This document shows, in pieces, positions 22,436 to 34,642 of a stretch of DNA of 64,000 nt; position 1 is the first letter of the stretch, and each line of letters opens with the position of its first letter. The notes under the pieces are model-generated. The model saw only the letters and a program-made list of their open reading frames with translations. It had not been told where the DNA came from and ran no database searches. Source of the DNA: Anthoceros angustus (Eukaryota; Streptophyta; Anthocerotopsida; Anthocerotales; Anthocerotaceae); assembly GCA_010909165.1 (NCBI GenBank), contig VJWM01000186.1, positions 372,001 to 436,000 on the forward strand, in the 5' to 3' direction. The position numbers were made by a program, and so were the translations under genes.

Positions 22436-23139
22436 GTGAACCAAGCAGCCCCAGAGGAAGAAGAGGAAGGAGGGGCGGCGCCCAGGCCGCCATCACCCGC
22501 GCTGGGTGGAAGGGCGGATGAGGAGACTGTGCGAGGAGCTACGCCACCGCGCGATGGCCGGAGGAGTGCGAGGGAGCTGGAAATTTCCAGCAAGAGGCCG
22601 GCGGGGGCAGAATTGGGGCCCCTAGGAGATGTGCTGAGTGCCTGTGAGGTACTCAGCCATGTGGATTTGAAGGGGGCTAGGGAGCTAGCAGCCTCCTTAT
22701 GGGCGTGCCAAGAGGAAGTCCGAGATTAAGGCCCAAGAGATGACGGAGAGGAGGGCAGGGACCAAATATTGGAGGCCATGGAGTCCGATGAGAAGGCGGC
22801 TAAGTTGGAGAAGACCGTGGAGAAGCTCCAACGCGACCTTGTGGACCAACGGCGCGCGGAGAAGGTCCTGGAGGGGAGGTTGTCCCAAACCGAGGAGAGA
22901 GCTGGCCGAGCAACCACCCAACGGGACTCTTGGAGGCAAAAGGCGGAAGAGCACTTTGCCCAACTAGAGCAGGAGAGGAAGAGCAAGATTGAGGCTCTAG
23001 GGAGAGAGAAGCAGGCGACCCAACAAGTGGAGGCGCAGGAGCAAGTGATGGCTACTCAAGCCATCAAAATCCGGGACATGGAAGAAGAATTGCGGAGGAC
23101 CCGGTACAACTTGGAAGAGAAGCACGCAGGGCTGGAGTG
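22436..23139 (+). pseudogene. R1 coiled-coil region
   Basis: The plus-strand frame from about 22769 reads a long heptad-like helix rich in Glu, Lys, Arg, Gln and Leu (SDEKAAKLEKTVEKLQRDL, AEKVLEGRLSQTEERAG, KIRDMEEELRRTRYNLEEK). A preceding segment ends ARELAASLWACQEEVRD. Copy 3 carries the same text with mostly conservative changes. Cysteine and histidine are nearly absent. It is cut at 23140 by gypsy LTR. Confidence 0.7.
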
Positions 23140-26100
23140 TGGACCACGGACTCTCCCCGGGGGTAGGAAATGAGTTAGGTATTGTTTTTTTCGTAGGTGC
23201 GGAGTAGAAAATGAGGCGGAAAGGAAGAAATAAGCCCGGAGTACTGACCGATCTCGGATGGACTCGGAGTAATTTGAAAGGACTCGGGGAGGAGCTCCGG
23301 ACCCACACCGGGAGTGCTCGGGATAAGTCCGGACCACCTCCAAGGCGGGGCCAGGATAAATCGCCAAGTAAAGTAACTTAGAAGTTGGGCGTGATTTAGA
23401 TAGGCGAAGCCACGTGGAATGATGCAGTGGTGGAGCGGGCATCGTGAGACCAGGGCCAGAGGGTTGCAGGCCGTTATAGCAGTATTCACGCGCTCGAAAT
23501 GCGCGTAAGGCGAGTAAAAGCGTGGCGTAGGCGAGTAAACCCATGCGAGACCTCACAGCGATTCACAGGCGGTGAAGGGACACCCTCCCGCTCCGCGACT
23601 ACTCCGGCGTGTCGCGACTGGAGGGTGAACCATTTCTCTTTGTGACCTCGCGATTTTTGCGGTCTCGCGCTCCACCCGCTCTTTGGCGCTATCTCTTGGC
23701 GCTCGGGCACCTTCTCGTGGCTCACCTTCGTGGTTGGAGGGCGTGACAAGCGGCGAAGAGGAGCAACATAATCGCCAACACCGACAACACGGGCAAGAAG
23801 AAGGCGGTGGGACCCAAGAAGGCAGCGGAGGTATGGGAACCTGGCGCTGGTGGAGCCGCAACATTGTCACCGGAGATACCCGACTTGGACCACAGGTGGA
23901 GGCGGAGGACTTGGTGGAGAAATGGCACCTGGACATCTTCAGCGCGGTGTGGACGTTCGACAGTGTCACACTTGTCGGGGAATCGCGGAAGATGCTGGCC
24001 GTCGCCAACAAGGAGGTCCGCTCCAAAAGCTTGAGGGAGGACCCTAGGAGGTGGACCGTGGAGGTCTGAGGCGGTTCTGGCCCGGTGGAAAATTGAGGGG
24101 TGTAGTCCGGGCCCCTCAAGGTGAGGAAGGTAGAAGCAGAAAGGCGGCGTCTGAGGCGACCAGCAGTCGTCCAATGGCTGGTTGATCGGACTGCTTGGAT
24201 GAGGCGGGTGAGGAGGCGTGGCTAAGGTCATTGTCCATTGGAACATGCTCACCAAGGTGGATCACCTTGGTGATAATCTTTGGTTCTGCACGCCCTCTGA
24301 GGGGCAAGCGGGCGCAGGCGTATTATCATCGCTCGGATCGGTCAAGGCGGAAGCTACGGAGGCGAGAAGCACCTCCGTCGGCCAGTCCTTTCCTCATCCA
24401 TGTGTGGGGACACCTCAACCTAAAGGAGGGAGAAGGAGGGGCGCTCGGAAAGTTGGCGACCTGCGGGAGGCGGGGAAGAAGGCGGCGCGGGCGGCCCGAC
24501 CTCCTAAGGCCAAGCGAGCCGGGAGGAAGATGATTGGGAGGATTCCGGACTCCATCCAGTGGGCGGACCCCTCGCCGCCCGAGAGGTATGGGAGGATATC
24601 CACTCCCTCCTTACGGTTCGGAGGTGGAGTTGCCGCACGGATGGGCACCTCACGGAAGGAGGCGTTGGCAGCCTGCCCGGCCAAACCCCACCTGGCCCCG
24701 GCAGCGCCACGCCCGGGGCAGGCGAGTCGTCAAAGGCGGAAGGTGGCTCCCTGTGGCCAAGGCGCACGGTACCTCTGCCCTAGCAGTGCGGGAGGAGGCG
24801 TGGGAGGCGGAGAGGGCGCGCCAGGCGGGGGGGAGCGGCGCAGCCACATCCGAGCCCGTCACATCTCCGGCGGAGAAGCGCCAACTCCGGACCCCTCGCC
24901 ACCAAGCCCAAAGCAGTAGGCGGAGAAGGAGTTATGACCAAGCGGCCAAGGAGGTGGAAGGGCGGACGGGGCACCCGGGACACGAGGTCTGATCAGTCCG
25001 AGCAGTCCGGACTCACTCGGACTGATCAGGGTCCTTAGCGGACGGAGATGCACTCCGACGGACTTCTTGGGTGCCTCCCAGTGGCCGGCCGTGGACACAG
25101 TTTTGGCTACCATCATGGACGGTATGCTTTGGGGTCTCTGGGGCGGAGAAGACCCGGAGGTGGAGGCAACAAGGGCGCATGGTGCTCCTCAGGAGGCGGT
25201 GGGCGGCCCGGGAGGCGAGAAGGCGGAATCCCTCGCTCGAATCGAGGAGGAAGCGTGAGGCGAGGCGGGAGGTCCGGTCTGACAGGCCGGACCAAGGTCC
25301 TTCGGTAATGAAAGCTGAGCAGTAAGGAGGCCCAAGGGCGGAGACCTCTGCGGCGGGAGGCAGCGGGGAGGCTGGAGGAAGCCGAGCAGGCGGGCGGCTC
25401 GAGACTGGGCTGGCTAGGCGAGAACAAAGCCGGAGGCTCGGTGGAGTGAGGCGGAGCGGCTAAACCAACGAGATCACTAGGCGGGATCGAAACCCGGTGG
25501 AGGAGGCGGCCCAGGGCAGCAGCTAACTGGCGGAGCAGGCGGGGCGAGCCGCAGGTCAGCCGTCGAGAAGAAGAGCCGGCAACAAGGAGATGGAGGATCT
25601 CAGGGCTCGATTCTGTGAAGTGGAAGGCGAGATGGAAGAGCCAAGGAGACCTTGCGACTCAAGATACAATCAGCGGGCAGGGGCTGCAGGCGTGATCGCG
25701 GATCACAGGCGGGGAAAGCGACTCCGGCTCTTGGCGAGAAGAGGTAGGCGGTGGAACAAGGCGGCCGTCGCGAAATGGAGAGGACACAGGAGCGAAATCA
25801 GGCGAGTTGCGGACCGCTGGGAAGGGAGATGGCGGAGCTTGAGGCGAAATGAGCGGAGGGCAAGGGCCTTGGGCCTTGAGAAAAGCTGGTCAGTTGAGGA
25901 AGGCGGAGGGGCTGCGTCATGGCGAGGGGCGGTGAGCAGAAGCAGCGGGAGGCTGGGCAGGCGAGGCGGCAATGGAGGTTGCGAGGAAATGTGAGGCCTC
26001 CCTTGTGGCCTCGCGAGATTCCGCTCGGTGACAAACACAGCGGGAGAGGCGGACCAGCAAAGCCGGACGGCACTCGACTTAGAGCACCTATGGCGAAGGA

Positions 26101-26630
26101 GTATCGGGTGCTCGGGCGCATGTGGAGAGGCAATCCAACAAATCGCTCGGATTTTGCCTACTACCGCTGAGCTCCTCAGGCGTTGAAGCTCAGCGCCATT
26201 GCAGCTGGGCGGACCTCAGGAGGGTCGAGGGTGGAAGGGAAGAAGGGCATGGGGACACGGGGCCTTGGTGGCCTTGTTTGGTGGGATGGCGGTGGAGAAG
26301 AGCCCGGGAGGGAGCGAGCGGCCAATGTAGCAGCCCTTGGTAAGTCCGCCACAACCCGGCAGGAGGAGGATAGGGACGAGGCCCCGAAAGAGGTGGGAGG
26401 AAACCAGGACCAAGCCCGAGAAGGGATCGGTGGAGGGACGGGCTAACGAGCAGTCCGGGTTGGGGTCGGGACTTGAGGACCGGACCTAATGTGAGTCGGA
26501 CCTTGAGGTCCGAACCGAGACGGACCACGAGGTGGGACTCGAAGTCAGGCCAAACCGACCCTAAAGATCGGACCCGGGAGTGAGACCGGACCCGAGGTCG
26601 GACTCAGAGGAGAGAGGAGCTGGTCCCGAC
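23140..26630 (+). repeat. Truncated giant gypsy LTR
   Basis: It starts TGTGG, then GGACTCTCC and AGGAAATGAGTTAGG, matching the starts of the gypsy-2 LTRs and of the next LTR at 26.63 kb. It includes the LTR coding-like part (VEKWHLDIF, NKEVRSKSLREDPRRWTVEV at about 23900-24069). It ends within a GTCCGGAC-rich block at 26445-26610 and is joined directly to another LTR start. Promoter, R and U5 parts are missing. Confidence 0.7.
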
Positions 26631-29600
26631 TATACGTCGTATAACGGACTCTCCTTGGGGTTGGGAAATAAGCTGGGTTTGTTTTTTTAGGGTATGGAGT
26701 GTAAAATAAAGGCGGAAAGGAGGAATAAGCAGACGGTACTCGGGTTGTACTCAGGCCCTCACAGACTCGGGGAGATGCTCAGGACCACAAACTCCGGGTC
26801 AAAGCAGGATAAATCGCCAAGTAAAGTAACTTAGAAGTTGGGCGTGAGTTAGGCAGGCGGCGCCCGTGGATGGTCTTGAGTGGTGGGCATCTGCGAGACC
26901 GGGCCGTAGGTTGCGATGGCCGTTATGGCGGTATTCACGCTCCGGGTACGCGGCGGTAATAGTGGCGGGCGTAAAGGCGAGGTAAGCCATGCGAGGCCCA
27001 CAGCGATTCTACGGACAAGCCGCCCGCGGCGGTTACTCCGGCGAGAGAGAAGCGCGGTCATTCTTCAAACAACGCGGCGATTTTTCGCATTCTCTCGCTC
27101 GAGACACGGCTCTCTGGCGTTGTCTTTTTGATTCGAGCACCCTTGGCTTGATTCGACTTGGCGAGGAAGCGGCGACACCCGGCGGGAGGCGGAGATTGCG
27201 GAGCCTCACGCCTCAGTGAGAAAGGAGTGTGAAGATGGGACCCAAGGCGGGCGTGGGAGCCATGGCGCTTGGTGGGCCTGCTGTCGTCACCGCGCTACCG
27301 GACTTGGGCCGTGGGCTGGAGGAGGCGGAGGAGGCTGGTGGAGGGCACTGGACATTTTCGGGCCGTGCGGACCTTGACGTCACCTAGTCAGAATCGCCGG
27401 AAGATGTTGGCGGCGCCAACAAGGAGGTCCGATCAAGAACTGCTGGAGGACCCTAGGAGGTGTGGAGTGGAGGTCACGAGGCGGTTACAACCGGGAGAAT
27501 AGGAGGAGTAGTACGGAACCCACGAAGGTGAAGGGGAAGGTGGCGCGGCGGCCCCTTTTGCGACCGAGGGCGGCGGTCCTCCAGCGGATGGGCGATGTCG
27601 GACCTCTACGGGAGAGGAATGCGTTCGATGGCGAAGATTATCGTCACTTTGGAACATGCTCGGTGGACCACCTTGGCGATAATCTGCTAGTGTTCCTCCA
27701 CGACCTCTGAAGGGAAGCGCCCGGGGGCGGGATAATCTTCGCCGGGTCAATCGGGAAGCTGTGAGGCGAGTGCGAAGCCACCTCCGTCGGCGTTATCGCC
27801 GTTTTGATTCATGTGTGGGGGCACGAACCTCTGAAGGAGGTGAAGAGGAGCACTCGGAAAGGGTGGCCGCTCTAGGCGGAAGGAAGAGGCAGGAGGCCCG
27901 GTCGGAGTAAGAGGTCGGGAGGAGGGCGGCGGGAGGGAATTCGGACTCCATACATGCAGGACCCCCTCGCCACCGGAAGTGTGGGAGGACATCCCTTCCT
28001 CCTCCTGTGCCGGGCGTCGGCCTTGAGCGGCCAGGGGCGAGTTGGCGGTTCCGGTAGCGGCGGGCGCCAACAACAACGGCAGTTTGACCCGGCGGACTCG
28101 GGGAACCGAAGAAGGCGGGCGCCTGCATACCCCGGGCGGTGCCCTTGCCTCCTGTGGTGGCAAGCGGAGGAGGCGTCGAAGAGGCGGAGAGGGGCCGCCC
28201 AAGGCGGGGAGGCCAGCCTCACGGGCACATCATCTCCGACGGGAGAGGAAAAGGGCCAGCTCCGGACCCCTTCCACCTCAAGCCCAGGAGGAAAAGGCGG
28301 AGAAGGAGTTAAGCGGCCAAGAGGGCCAAGGAAGGTGAGAGCTCGGACCTCGGCCTCGGGACCTAAGGGTCCTGATTAGTCAGAGCCCGATCCGGACTCG
28401 CTGATATGGTCCTTGGCGGACGGAGATGCCCGCCCACAGGACTTCTGGGCATCTCCCCAGTGGCCGTGGAAGCAGTTTTGGCTACCGTCATGGGCCGGTA
28501 TGCTTTGGGGCCTCTGGACGGAGAAGACCCAAGTGGAGGCCACCGGAGGAGGATGGTGGAACTTCAAGGCGGTGGGCGGCCCAGGCGAGCAGGCGGAGTC
28601 CCTCGCGTCGAGGAGGGCGTCGGGAGGCGGAGGAGGTCGGGCGGTCCGGAGACCAAGATCCCTTTGTCGACAGTGAAGCGTCTGTGAGGCCCAAGCACGG
28701 TGAGACCTCTGCAAGCGGAGGAGGCGGGCGAAGGAGGCGGAGGAGGTGTCGGGCGGAGCGCCGCGACACAGCGGCAGCTCGGCTAGACCAACACCAAGCG
28801 GCGAGGCTCGAGGTGGCGGCCGGGAGGCGGAGGCAGCGGGTCGAGGATCACTACGGCGTGATCGGGCCGGTGGAGAAAGCGGGGGGTAGCAGCTAACTGA
28901 AGCAGGTGGCAGGTGGCAGGCGAGCAGCGAAGAAGAGATGGAGGCCAGCACGAGAAATAGGGACCTCAGTGCAGTGCGAGAGCGGAGGCGGCGGGGCTGG
29001 AGGCAAGGACACCACAGGCAACTCCAAGGCAGCGTCGAACACAGGATTCTCATGGGAGAATCCAAGACTTGGAGGAGATTGAGCGCCTCGGCTCGCTGAG
29101 GCGGAGGAGAATAGGCGATCAAGGAGTTGGGCGTCGCGGTGAAAAGGCTGGAGGAAGCGAGTCGGGCGGAGATCTGGCCGCTTTGGAGAAGGAAGTGGCG
29201 GACCTGGGTAAGGATGAGCGGAGGGGCGCTGGAGGAGGCGCTTGTCCGTTCGGGAGGCGGAGGAGCTCGGCTCCATGGCGGCAAGTTGGTGGGCTGGCAG
29301 CGAAGGGAGGAGGAACACGTCGGCGGCGAGGCTGCGGGAGGTGTCGGAGGCCGCCTTGGCGGCATCAAATCGGCGGCTTAATTGGCGGCGGAGGCAGGTC
29401 GGCCGGCGGGCAACACGCCAGTGCCGGAGCACCTGGAGGAGAGTACCAGTGCTCGGGCCCATGTGGAGAGGCAATTCAACAAGTCACTCCGACTTTGCCT
29501 ACCGAGCTTCTCAAGGCCTTTGGAGGTGTCGCCACCCTCGGCGGTGGGCCTTCGAGTCGGAAGGAGGAGGCGAAGGAAGGCCCGAGGCGACCAGGGACCT

Positions 29601-29789
29601 TAGGGCTGTTTGGCGGCGCGAGGGGCAGTGGAGGAGGCGGGGCGTGGGGAAGGTGCGAGGTAAGCACTCCACCCCACCATGGAAGGAGGAGGAGGGCCAC
29701 AGGGGGGCCGTGAAGGCGCTGGGCAGCAGGAACCAGGAGGACTCGGTGGGTGAACCATGAGAAGTCCAGTGAGGGAAAACCAGTGCTCG

Positions 29790-30010
29790 TGAGTCGGACT
29801 TTGTCGGACTCTGAAGAAGAGCGGACCGAGGTCCGGCCTCTGAAATCTGGACTCGAGGTCGGACTCTGGTGGCGGACGGACCACGAGGTCAGGACTCGAG
29901 GAAAAGAAGATCGGACCGAGGTCCGGACTCGGAAAGAAGACGGACCGAGGTCCGGACCCGGGCGGACCTAGAGGTCGGACTCGGTCGAGGCCCGGACCAC
30001 AGTCAGACTC
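29790..30010. repeat. GTCCGGAC palindrome array in gypsy LTR
   Basis: There are many copies of GGTCCGGAC, GTCGGACT and TCGAGGTCGGAC at irregular 15-30 bp spacing. Equivalent arrays lie at 26445-26610 (+), 35620-35790 (-) and 45770-45935 (-). The repeats sit upstream of the presumed transcription start, so they may act in U3; that is inference. Confidence 0.8.
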
Positions 30011-30364
30011 GGGAGGCGGAGGAGCCACCAATCACCAGCCGTGAGCCTTCTCTTGGGGCCCATGTACGAGGGCCCGGGAGATAAGAGAAGATGGGGAGGA
30101 GGATTTAGTGGTGACCGCCGTTGTCAGGCCGCCGCGGTAGCGGCCTGATAGAACCTCGGGGAGAGGTAGGGGCCCGCCTCGCGGATCATCCGATTGGGTG
30201 TGCGCGATTGTCGAGAGCTGGGCCTTGGGCGCCCGGTAGGCGGAATCAGGGGCAACCCCAGCCCCACCACCCACGCGTAGATAGGTGGAATAAGGGAAAT
30301 AGTAGGCGGCCGATTAGGGCGCCCAGGCCATCATTTCGAGAATAGGTGTAATAAAGGCCGCCGA

Positions 30365-30420
30365 CCTTGACGTAGTATAAGAGGGTTGCTCTAAGTAAAG
30401 TATCTTTCTCTTGGTGTTGA
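30365..30420 (+). promoter_or_regulatory. Gypsy-1 LTR promoter
   Basis: TAGTATAAGAGGG with TATAA at 30376-30380. It is followed by AAAGTATCTTTCTCTTGGTGTTGATGC, which is conserved in both gypsy-2 LTRs (near 35200 and 45370, reversed). It fits a U3/R boundary. Confidence 0.5.
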
Positions 30421-30965
30421 TGCGTCTTCTTGCGAGGCCCTTTGTGTGCCTTCTTGCTAGCGTGAGTCACGAGTCGGCGGTGCAGCTCGGGAGGCGATCA
30501 AGGTCTGGTGGCCGGACCCTAACGTGTGGTGGTGTGTGGGAAGGCGACCGGGACCCTTGCTCGTCTCGGCGGCGGCCGGCGTCGAGACGCGTGAGCGGAG
30601 GAACTCGGGAGGCGTGTAGAGCCGGACGGAGAGCCAGCGGAGGCGGCGGAGAGGTCCGGACCCGCCACCAGCGATTTTCCCAAGGATAATGTGAAGTGTG
30701 AATGGTGAGAGGAGCGGACCCGGAGGAGGCAGTGACAAACTTGAATGACTGAGCAGGTCCTTAAGCGTTTAGCCACGCTTGAACTGTCCGATTGATATTC
30801 TGGTAGTTAGTCGTAAAAGCGATGAATGTGTGTGGGAGTCAGCGGGTACTACATGAGGTGAGAAGCGATTGAAAGCGTGGTAGACCTATCATTCTCTTGG
30901 GAGCGGACCTCCTTACAACGACGGGATTGTGCGCGGTGGCCGTCGGTGAAAGTCGCGCCACATTT

Positions 30966-30980
30966 TGGCGCCGTTGCGGG
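30966..30980 (+). other. Gypsy-1 primer-binding site, tRNA-Asp type
   Basis: TGGCGCCGTTGC, then GGG, four bases after the LTR end. It is complementary to the 3' end of plant tRNA-Asp(GUC), known from Athila-type elements, with one base missing in the GGGG run. Confidence 0.85.
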
Positions 30981-31111
30981 AATGAGATCGCTCCGTAGCT
31001 AGTGGGAAGGTAAGTGTGGATGCGTGGAGGGCGTGGTAGTCAAGAGCAGATTCTTTGAGTGAGCCGGACGTTGTGACCAGCGCTCCAGCGTGACGTGAGC
31101 GGCAGCTCAAC

Positions 31112-32940
31112 GTGAGCTCCGGCCAGCGAGTAACGGTAGACTTGTCGGATCGTGAGGAGGAGCACAAGTCGAGGCGGCGATGGGGAGTGGTTCCTCAACC
31201 CCAGCTGGCGTGGCGATGCAACAACTCGACCAAAGCAAGCATACTCTCTCTTTGGAGAAGGAGAGCGGAAACCGTGGAGGATTTAGGTGTCTCGGGCCTT
31301 CAACGGAGAAGGTTCGGATCGCTCATCCGGTATTCGGGGGTCCTTGAGAAGGGGCATCGACCGGAGGAAGTACCGCCGCAGGCCCGACCTTGAGCATTGA
31401 AGGATGCCTTCTTGGAAAGATTCCGTGGGAATTGACCAAGAAGGCTAAACTATCTAAGCTCGAGAATAGGCGAGGCAAGGCGGAGAAGTTGGGATCGTAC
31501 ATGAGCGGTTCTCTCGGGACGGCACCCCACCACCACCATGCACGGTGCATGTTCGCGGCTTGCCCAAGCCAATGGCTAAGCACGTCTTGCTGTTTGGCGA
31601 GAAGGATGTGAGTAAGGCGGTCCGGTGAGACCTACGAGAATCGATGCAGCGAAGGGCGAGGCGCCTCAGGAGGAAGAAGAAAGAAGAAGCGGGGTCGAAT
31701 CCGAGGATGAAGAGCCCTCGGGAAGGAGGAGAGAGGCGGTACCCGGAGGAAGGAGGAGGACTCAGAAGAAGAATCCGAGGATGCCATGGAGGAGGAGGGT
31801 AGAAGGAATAAGAAGAAAAAAGTGGTGTTAAGCGGAGGTCGAGAAGAAGGAGGTCGTGATGCGCGAGGTTCGCCTTTGAAAGAAGTAGCGGGGTTGAGGA
31901 AGATGCAGGTAATGAAGAGGGTGGAAGAATTGACGATCAACGGTGAAGGATAGAAACGGCGAAGGCGGCCACCACGTTCGGACCCATCTATGGTGTGCGG
32001 TGTGCCAGCATGGGCATTCAAAGCTAGCGCCCCTCGGACCCGTAAACCAAGTGGAGTGACTACGGGAAGAGTCAGGAGGCGGTGGGAGGCGCCAAGTGCG
32101 AGGCGCGCGAGCGGTATCGATGTACCCTACGGCGGACCATCCATGCATCGACCCGTGCACATAAGGCCTCAGAATTCTCCGAGGCGGTGGTCTGTTGTGG
32201 GAACCAGGCACTACTCCAATGTGCCCATACCCCACTCGGCAAAGGGGGATTTTGAGCCTTTGTGTGGGGATTGCAAGCCCGGGGACATGGCGGGCGGTAC
32301 CAGAACCCTCGCTCGAGGGCGGTGCGCTATCGCCACCCGGTGAGGCCGACCCCCCACCCTCTCCCTAAGGCGCGGTGCTACTGATTGAAGATGCACGGTG
32401 GCGGAGTGGGAAGGCGCCAAGGAACTTGGGGGCGGTGGTACGCGGTTGCTAAGGAGGAGAAGGTAGACACTGGAGGTGCAGGTGTCAACGGCCGGAAGGA
32501 GGCGAAAGGAGAAGGCGGTTAAGAGGAAGAAGAATGGAGAGCACCACGGATACGGAGGGCGGGACTCGAAGGAGGAAACCAGCCAGGAAGGCGAGTTGAA
32601 TCGAGGCTGCTCAGAGGAATCACCGAAGAAACCTCCAGCGATAGTAGAAGAGCGGACCCACCACCGTTTCCACGGATGTGGTTCGTGAAGTGGCGGAGAT
32701 GCTTGAGGAGGAGATCCGGCGGGAGTGGTGGCCACCACGCAGGCGGTGGCGGGCGCTAGAAGAATCACAGCGGACACGACTCGTGAAGAGCCGCCACGCC
32801 TTCAAGGTGGGCGGCTTGATGATGGACCAACACACAGGTGTCACTCAGGCAGTTGTTAGAGACAATCCAGTATCGGCAGTCGGAGGGCCATCAAGGAGAC
32901 ACAACCACGCCGAAACGCCTCGGGTCGTAGGACCAAGAAC
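31112..32940 (+). pseudogene. Gypsy-1 gag region (degenerate)
   Basis: Fragmented plus-strand frames lie between primer site and protease: VTVDLSDREEE at about 31130, KIPWELTKKAKLSKLENR near 31420, and an acidic/lysine-rich stretch 31650-31840. The last resembles the gypsy-2 segment at 43.6-43.9 kb. No intact zinc knuckle is visible; CGDCKPG near 32255 may be a relic. It is assigned to gag by position and by similarity to gypsy-2. Confidence 0.55.
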
Positions 32941-33360
32941 GTGGAGGTAAGAGTGGTATCTCATACGGACCCCGGAGCGCCGGTGGTTCAGGTAGAAATC
33001 GCTGGGTGCGTGATTAAACGTACCCCTGGACACCGGTCAGGAGTCAACCTCATCACGGAGGCCACAGCAAGGCGGTTAGGGTTCACAGCATTTGAGCCAT
33101 CCACCAAAACCCTCAGGATGGCGGACATGTATCACGGCCAGCGGCGGAGTTGTCCGAGTCAAGCAACCATAGCGGGGCACCTACACATTGGACTTCGTGG
33201 TCATCAAGCCCGGGACCTCGGGGTGAGTCTTGTTGGGGCGTCCACAGGCTGGGACTCGCTCGGACAAAACTACACTTGGGAAGGAGATACACTTCAAACC
33301 ACGGGATCGAAGGTAAGGAAGGTGGCGATCACAGGCAAGGACACATCTGCGAAACCGTAA
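32941..33360 (+). pseudogene. Gypsy-1 aspartic protease
   Basis: VVSHTDPGAPVVQVEIAGC, then after a frame break a degenerate LDTG followed by SGVNLITEATARRLGF and FEPSTKTLRMADM. Gypsy-2 at 42186-42431 keeps VLLDTG in frame. The retropepsin active site is D-T/S-G. The break falls at the active site. Confidence 0.75.
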
Positions 33361-33673
33361 GCACCACAGGGTACACCTCCGCGAAGGCGTGGGGACGATG
33401 AGCGCTGATGATGACTACCCTTTCCAAAAATCTGTGGTCGAAGAAGAGATGGACTACGGAGAGGACACTTTTGGGCGGAGGTGGTCAATTGTTCAGTGGA
33501 GGCGCGCCTAGCCGGAGGGCGAGGGCAGGAGGAGACCCAGCGAGAGGGGGATGGAGGACCCCGTGACCAGGTTTACCTCAGACGAGCTTTTCGAGAGTGG
33601 GGATGCGTGAGGATGAACCTCGGATGGAGGATGGCTTTGGGCGTAGCGAGGAAAGGGAGGCGGTCAATCGGCG

Positions 33674-34546
33674 ATGTGGAAGGCGTGGAGGTCCGGGAAA
33701 ATTCCTAAAATTCCGCAGGAGGTATGCAGTGAGTTGAGCGAGACCTCACCGATTGTTGGGGAATTCAGTGTTTGCTTTCAAGGTCACGGATATGAAGGCA
33801 TTCCAAGCGATGGGCGAACACGGATAGACACGAAGCCGAGGCGGTGCTGTTCGGATTCGACGGTATGCGAATCCAAACACTCGCTCAAGGTCAAGGAGGT
33901 CTGGACAAATATTTGGAGGCGGACATCATCTTTCCAATCGTAAGCAAATGGGTAGCACCCATTGTCGTCATGAAAGCGGCAAAGGCGGATCCGTGTCTTC
34001 GAGTTGGAGGAAACTCAACGCTCGAGAAGGACCATTTCCCCATGCCCTTCGTGGACGACATCTTGGACAAGGTGGGCGGGTGATGCCTCCTTCTTGGATG
34101 GATACTCGGCTACAACCAATTGCACCTAATTGAGATTTGGGATAAGACAACGTTCACCGGAGTGGGGCGTTTGCTAGCCAAGCGCCTTTGGGATAACGGG
34201 GCACCGGATCATTCATGCGGATGGTGACCAACGTCTTGAGGATTTTCGAGGGACTTCATGGGTATTCTTGGGCGACTTTTGCGTACATGGAGAGGAAGAC
34301 AAACACGTTGGGCACTGCGGAAGTGCTTGGGCGTTGTAAGGAAACCCGGTACATCCATCAGGAATGCTACTTTGGAATGAGGAGGGAATCCTGGGACACC
34401 GTGTAGCGAGATAGAGGTGGACCAAAGATAAGGTCGGGGTCATTCCGGTCTGCACCGCACGATGAAGAGCTGCGAGGATTCCGGCATGGTGGGTTATTAC
34501 AGGCGGTTCATCCGAGGACTTACATAAAAGCGACGCCAAGCCTAAC
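33674..34546 (+). pseudogene. Gypsy-1 reverse transcriptase
   Basis: Frames in order read DKYLEADIIFPIVSKWVAPIVV, EKDHFPMPFVDDILDKV, GYNQLHL, FGMRR near 34375 and GYYRRFIRGLT near 34490. These match Ty3/gypsy RT fingers, palm and thumb. The sequence is cut at 34547 by the copia-C LTR, whose 5-bp target duplicate CTAAC/CTAGC flanks the insertion. Several frameshifts are present. Confidence 0.85.
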
Positions 34547-34642
34547 TATTGAATAGGTGTTCTCATTAGGGTTTGATATTACTAGATATATGTAGACAGC
34601 ATATAGATTTATTTTAACACCCTTTCATTAGGGTTACGCCCT
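34547..34642 (+). repeat. Copia-C 5' LTR, left piece
   Basis: TATTGAATAGGTG to GGGTTACGCCCT matches 56004-56104 of the 3' LTR with small indels. The LTR continues at 49227 (CCCCTTTATGAAGAG). The split is where gypsy-2 inserted. Confidence 0.92.

Larger units (their letters stand above)
20280..23139 (+). mobile_element. R1 repeat family, copy 2
   Basis: This repeats copy 1 from its start phrase and runs further, through the dispersed palindromic CTACC-type motifs to the coiled-coil region. It is interrupted at 23140, where similarity to copy 3 stops after GGCTGGAG and gypsy LTR sequence starts TGTGG. The block from 20330 to 20690 is nearly identical to 18556-18915. Confidence 0.75.
26631..30962 (+). 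repeat. Gypsy-1 5' LTR, about 4.3 kb
   Basis: The right edge is fixed by GCCACA followed by TT and the primer site, identical in layout to gypsy-2. The left edge is set by similarity to the other LTR starts (GGACTCTCC...GGGAAATAAG). The usual TG is not obvious because a TATACGTCGTATA palindrome sits there. The LTR contains coding-like sequence, a GTCCGGAC array and a TATA-like promoter. Confidence 0.75.

Noticed and set aside
28376-29368. A 330-codon minus-strand open frame
   Set aside because: It is antisense to the gypsy-1 LTR, made of Pro/Ser/Ala/Arg from GC-skewed GAGGCGG text. The conserved blocks are on the other strand.
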